Shown here piece by piece: positions 59,567-64,000 of a DNA stretch of 64,000 bases. Source of the DNA: Adiantum capillus-veneris (taxonomy: Eukaryota > Streptophyta > Polypodiopsida > Polypodiales > Pteridaceae); NCBI GenBank assembly GCA_014529385.2, contig CM043942.1, positions 6,881,001-6,945,000 of the forward strand. Direction: 5' to 3'. A program made the position numbers and the translations under genes. The stretch's first letter is position 1. Each line of letters begins with the position of its first letter. Under the pieces are notes generated by a model that searched no databases, was not told the origin of the DNA, and saw only the letters and a list, made by a program, of their open reading frames with translations.

Positions 59567-60129
59567 GGTGCTCTCATTTTTGGCACGCCCGGTGGGACCT
59601 CAACTGAAATCTCACTCCGTATAGGGAGTAGAGTCTAGTCGAGGAGCTGCTAGGTTTCAACTCTCTACTTGTCTTGCTCTATTGGGTTCGACTGGGTAGT
59701 CTTAGTTCTAGACCTGCTGGTCTAGTCTCTTGTCTTGGTCTAGTCTCTCTGGTCCAGGTACACCCAAGTGGTCCAGTCACTCGCCTTGGTCTAGTCTAGT
59801 CTCGTCCAAGTCTAGCCAAGTAGTCCAGTCTCTCTCTCGCCTTGGTCTAGTGCCGATTGGACCAGTTTTCAGCAAGTTAAAGGTCTTCGTGCCCAAAGCT
59901 TGGGTGGGCTTTTGGTTACTACATGACACATACAAGGCAATCAAAAGAGCGACAAAGCCCACTATTGAGTCCTCTGAAGTATTACCATAGGAAGCGTCAA
60001 CCCTTCGTGCCAAGTAGAAGTCCACTAGCCCCATTACCCCTACCTTTCCTTGCAGCTACCTCCAGTCCCTCAACTAGTTCTACACCTCTCCAATCATCCC
60101 CATCAATAAACTTCTCATCCCACAAAGGA

Positions 60130-61740
60130 TGCTGACGCCATGCCCACAGGTTTGTTTCTCTCTGCATAGGTCGTGGCCTTAACCGAGAAGATGCCTACGT
60201 AGTACTCTTCCCATCTACCTTGGATGATTTAGCAGACAAGTGGTACAGTCAGTTTGCGGAGAACCACATTGCGACTTGGGCCACTTTACGACAACAATTT
60301 TGTGAAGCTTTCAGACCAGGGGACTTCCAGGAGAAGGTCCTAGATGAGTTGGCCAACTTGATGCTCTAGCTAAATGAGACTTTTACAGAGCTCATGACCA
60401 GAACAAAGTCTCTGGTGGCCAAGCTTCCTCAGCAACCAGGTGAATTTATGGTTAAAAAGTGAGAGGAGAAGGCTCTTCCCAAAACTTCCCAACAAAACTC
60501 CGAGAGACCCTCCAACACGCCACTTTGGAGGAATTTGTCGCGGCTGCTACTAGGATAGAAGGAGCTAGGAAGTTGTTCACCGACTCCGCTCAGGTAGAGA
60601 CCCCCTCAGTGTTTTTGGAAAGTCCTTCTGATCTGTTAACTTCTTTACGTAGGGAAATGGAAGTCCTAAAGTTACAGCGAGCTCTTCAAGAGGAGAGGTC
60701 CTTCTCTCTTAGACAAGAGAAGCCTCCACATCACGAGGCATTGGAATAGATCAAGCGCGAGCTAGACGAGCTCAAGTCTCAGCAGGAGACTAAGGCTATG
60801 GTTTGGTGTAGATCATGCCGCTCTCTAGGGCACCCTCCACATGAATGCCCCCTTCGGGTATACTGCCACTTTTGTGAAAAGTCTGGACAAGAGGACAAGG
60901 ATTGCTACTACCTCAAGGGATTCAGGCAAATACAGCAAAGTCTTGGTCCTACTCTACAACAAGGGCCACCACCTGCATCCAACATGGTTTCCCCCTATGG
61001 CCATCCAAACCACATGCCACCTTTGCTGACAGCCCCTCCTATGCAAAGTATGCAGAGCACTTTTCCCTCTCAAAGCTTTTAACATACCCATGCTCCCTTA
61101 TCACCTCAAAGCTTCTATGCATCCACCACTCCATGCACCAGGAGCAAGGACCACCTCGCCCTTTGACTCGCCCATTAATCGGCCCATTTTGTGCTACAAA
61201 TGCGGGGAATATGGTCATTACCAAAGCAAATGCCCCCTGCCCGAAGGGTCCCCTCCATGTCGTCATTGCCCTGAAACGAAGGATCACTACAATAAGGATT
61301 ACCCTAAACTTCGTGCATCCACGGCTTCAAACCCAAGTCAAAGCCAGAATGACTTTACCTTCCCCAGGCTCAATTTGATAGCAGTTAGCTCCATTCCTCA
61401 GCCGCCCCCTTTTGCCCATGTGGTTACCCCTCAAGATAAGCTGCAATTGGTAGAGGAGCCAGCGGACGTCCTCACTCGGGCCCAGAGAGCCGCTCTCGGT
61501 CTTAGCATTCCAGCACGTTCAACTCCCCCACACATTCTCACAACAGTGGATACCCTGCCGCCAACTGTTGTTGACAAGCCATCACCCAGTGACAAGCAAG
61601 AATCCAAATCTTTGCTCTCCGATATTGATGAAGCCTTCTTGGAAGCAGTTTCCGATCTACAGAAGATGAAGGTACCAGAGAAACCATTGGTAGAAAAAGA
61701 TAAGCTTATAGCAGAGACAATCTTGAAGAACACCTTCTAA
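60130..61740 (+). pseudogene. gag of the 59-63.7 kb element with four zinc-knuckle-like motifs
   Basis: Retrotransposon gag core: FPSTLDDLADKWYSQFAENH, ATWATLRQQFCEAFRPGDFQ, with a stop where LNETF.ELMTR continues. A coiled stretch follows (LRREMEVLKLQRALQEERSF). Then knuckles: CRSCRSLGHPPHEC, CHFCEKSGQEDKDC (His to Gln), and in another frame CYKCGEYGHYQSKC and CRHCPETKDHYNKDY (last Cys lost). Paired knuckles suggest an ancestral four-finger nucleocapsid. Stops at 60369, 60460 and 60747 and shifts make it inactive. Confidence 0.75.
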
Positions 61741-61925
61741 CAAGTGTCCCTCTATGACATGCTGCGGCTAGATGCGAGTTTTAGGAGTGACACCCTTGCA
61801 GTTATTCAATCACTTTAGCCCGGAGCAGGTCCTAGTGGCGGGCACCTCCCAGTGCAACCATCAAAGTCCTATATGATATCCCACCCCGCTACCCCCTCAC
61901 TGATTATAGAAGCCCTCGTCTCACT

Positions 61926-62260
61926 GTGTCCATCTTGGGGCAGCAGTTTTCAGGAATAATAGTGGATGGTGGATCTGGCATCAACTTGATGCCCGAGTTC
62001 ACTATGTTGGCTTTAAATCTACAGCCTACCCCCCCCTGCTCCCTTCACAGTTACATTGGCCGACCAAAGGACAGTCTACCCAATGAGCATAGTGGACAAG
62101 GTGCCTGTGCAGGCACAAGACTTCACATTTAACTTATTTTGTTGTGGTTCGTCTTCCCCAGGTTGAGGGCGGATTTCCCTTGCTCATCAGTAGACCATGG
62201 CTGCGACACACTAAAGCACTTCATGATTGCGGAAACACCGCCATGTGGATACATACTCCT
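61926..62260 (+). pseudogene. Aspartic protease of the 59-63.7 kb element (broken)
   Basis: FSGIIVDGGSGINLMPEFTM (about 61950) is the gypsy protease active-site region with D-G-G-S. Later, in another frame, GGFPLLISRPWLRHTKALHD matches the 'LGRPWL...A..d' end of the domain. Nothing resembling RT follows up to the 3' LTR. Confidence 0.65.
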
Positions 62261-63166
62261 GGCTCCACAATGCACCCATTCGCCTAGAAGGAGGCATGGA
62301 TCCCGTTGTACAGCATAGTTCTTTGTCCCTAGAGACCAGCCTTGAATTGGAGCAGCCTACTCCACCTGATGGGTAGGACGAACATCTACTGCAGTGGTTG
62401 GATGCTACCACAACTATGCCTTGTTATGGAGTCTCTATTCAATCTTTGCCCGAGGGTACACCCTCTTTCAATGTTTCCACAGTAACTAAACCCAATGAGC
62501 CACCTGAGTCTGCTCAAAGGGTGGAAATCATAGCACCTACTGACCATGCGCACTTGGTGGAAGCCTTTGGATGGAGTGAGCCTATAAAGATTCATAGTAG
62601 CGGAAACACATCTCCTCTACAGGAGTTCACCCCCCCTCATCATCAGCCCCATTGGTGTCTGCTTCTCCGACCAAGAATAAGCTCTCCTCAGTGTCTAGCA
62701 AACTCCCCTTCAACGAGCTTCCTCAAGGCGGGATACAACAACAAAATGTTGATTTCAAGCCTGATGAGTTCCCTGCTCATGATGTCTCTTTGCTCCTTGA
62801 CGCAGAAACCTCAACTCCAGGGAATTCTCTAGCAGTGTCATCTCCAGATCCAGTAAAAGGAAGACACTTCTACGACTCTTGTAACAAGCTGCAGAGCAGA
62901 TTGCTATGGTTTGTGTCACAGAAGATGAGGTTAGCCTCATTTAAGGTTACAAAAGCATCTAGTAATACTGATTTTGGAAGAGACTGGTGTGTAAAACTAT
63001 TCGGAAGACCAGTGAATATACTGCTATGTGGACCTTCTGTCGGGAATCTAACTACAAACTTGGAACAAGTCAACTTCAGCTTTGCTGGGCAGCATCTGTG
63101 CCTGTGCATCCAAAAAGACCTTCACCCTCACCAAAGTCCCCTACCCACCCCTTCATCAAACCTCCA

Positions 63167-63682
63167 CACCTGGGCAGTGACACGTGGCAAGTGTTACAGA
63201 TGGTGGTCCAATGGACACCGTGGCCAGATGACCACCACCTCAGTTAGGAGATAGGCTTAGCTAGCTTGGGATATCTACCAGCTGTTGGTGACCCTTAGGA
63301 GATGCATATGAGTGCTTGGTCGGTACGCATCATTATCCACTTTTGTATGGTTTAGCATCTAGCCTTGGGTCCTAAGCCAGGAGTTCTCCTACCACTGGCA
63401 CTCTCCCTGCACATTGGAGCCTCGACACCCCATTGTACCTTGAGTCCTGAGCTTGGAGTTGTGAGTGCTGCCAGCCAGAGTTGTATGGTTCTTTGAACTT
63501 GTCGAGTTCCATTGAGTTGAGTCTGCAATTGTGTTTACGTCGTATCGCGTTTTTGAGTCATATTTCACTTCTCTGTTTGAGTCATGTTCCTGTGTGATGT
63601 TTCTTCTGTTGGACTGAGGTTTCATGCATACTGCACTAAGGAGCACCCATTCTAGAGAGCACGACACCTTTTCCTCGCTACA
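63167..63682 (+). repeat. 3' LTR (5'-truncated) of the 59-63.7 kb element
   Basis: Collinear with 59059-59566 from cacctgggcagtgac onward; the first about 80 bp and the PPT are missing. It ends GCTACA followed by the GTACT duplication. Confidence 0.88.
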
Positions 63683-64000
63683 GTACTCCCAGAACCGGAC
63701 ATATGTGAAGCATCTAAAGACTTACAAGATTCACGCAAAATGGCGAGCGGCCATTGATTCTCCTCTCGGGTCGGGAAGAAAGCTAAAAGGATAGACAAGT
63801 GCAGAAAAGCGGAAAATGTACTCGCAGAAAGAGCTGTGCAGAACTCGTGACAAGAAGATCAACCAGATAATGAAAGGCTTGCAGCACTCTCGAAAAAAAT
63901 CTGCAGATTTCCCCGGTTATTTGGACCAGAAGCCTACTTTCGAGGTGGCAAGCAGATCCAACAAGTGTGTTCGTTTTGAGGATGACCCAGATTTTTCTTC

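Larger units (their letters stand above)
58980..63682 (+). mobile_element. Ty3/gypsy element with gag and protease but no RT, TSD GTACT
   Basis: GTACT at 58975-58979 and 63683-63687. 5' LTR 58980-59566 (TGTAGC...GCTACA); 3' LTR about 63167-63682, lacking its first about 80 bp. A PBS-like tggcacgcccggtgggacc lies at 59581-59599, 14 bp after the LTR. The interior keeps gag, zinc knuckles and protease; RT, RNase H, integrase and the PPT are gone, so the copy is deleted and non-autonomous. Confidence 0.9.

Overview
The window is from a nuclear plant genome, probably a land plant with a large, repeat-rich genome; a fern or other non-seed plant is my guess and is not proven. It is almost entirely transposable elements nested in one another. 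There is one recognisable host gene, and it has introns. I see no bacterial-style operons, rRNA, tRNA or CRISPR.

Layout. 1-1243: 3' end of a Ty3/gypsy chromovirus with its 3' LTR. 1421-10298: an old L1-type LINE, split first by a solo LTR (2120-2692, TSD GTGGT) and then by a non-autonomous LTR retrotransposon (3261-7883, TSD ATGAA, tRNA-Met-type PBS). The latter carries two orphan ORFs instead of pol. 10300-12470: degraded sequence with a minus-strand aspartic-protease relic. 12471-14499 (minus): exons of a Tim44-like/mitochondrial ribosomal protein L45 gene. 15117-20062: a Ty3/gypsy element with gag, protease and part of RT. 20190-21662: a GGAACG-rich inverted-repeat relic and a diverged LTR. 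21663-31880: LINE pieces forming a large head-to-head inverted repeat centred at about 30281. One arm was split by a GC-rich L1 (23044-29148, 14-bp TSD, poly-A).

30291-52395 is the most striking part: a head-to-tail array of LINEs of one superfamily, all on the + strand. Nearly every copy ends in the same 3' hairpin followed by a (TC)n tract, and the next copy generally begins inside or just after that tract. The best copies (A, C, E) share a coiled-coil/RRM-like ORF1 and an ORF2 with APE endonuclease, RT and a C-terminal zinc motif. ORF1 and ORF2 are in the same frame, separated by one UGA in the context UGA-CGG, which suggests stop-codon readthrough. The ORF2 tail carries a canonical PCNA-interacting peptide (QxxITDFF). 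Together these suggest a TC-microsatellite-associated plant LINE family with readthrough expression and a PCNA link.

50246-58640: LTR and LINE relics, including a highly diverged LINE cousin (54085-55260) and a minus-strand L1 end. 58980-63682: a Ty3/gypsy element (TSD GTACT) that keeps gag, zinc knuckles and protease but has lost RT/INT. It interrupts an open frame that resumes at 63688.

All coding calls were made by eye. No alignment, splice prediction or database search was run, and element ages are qualitative.
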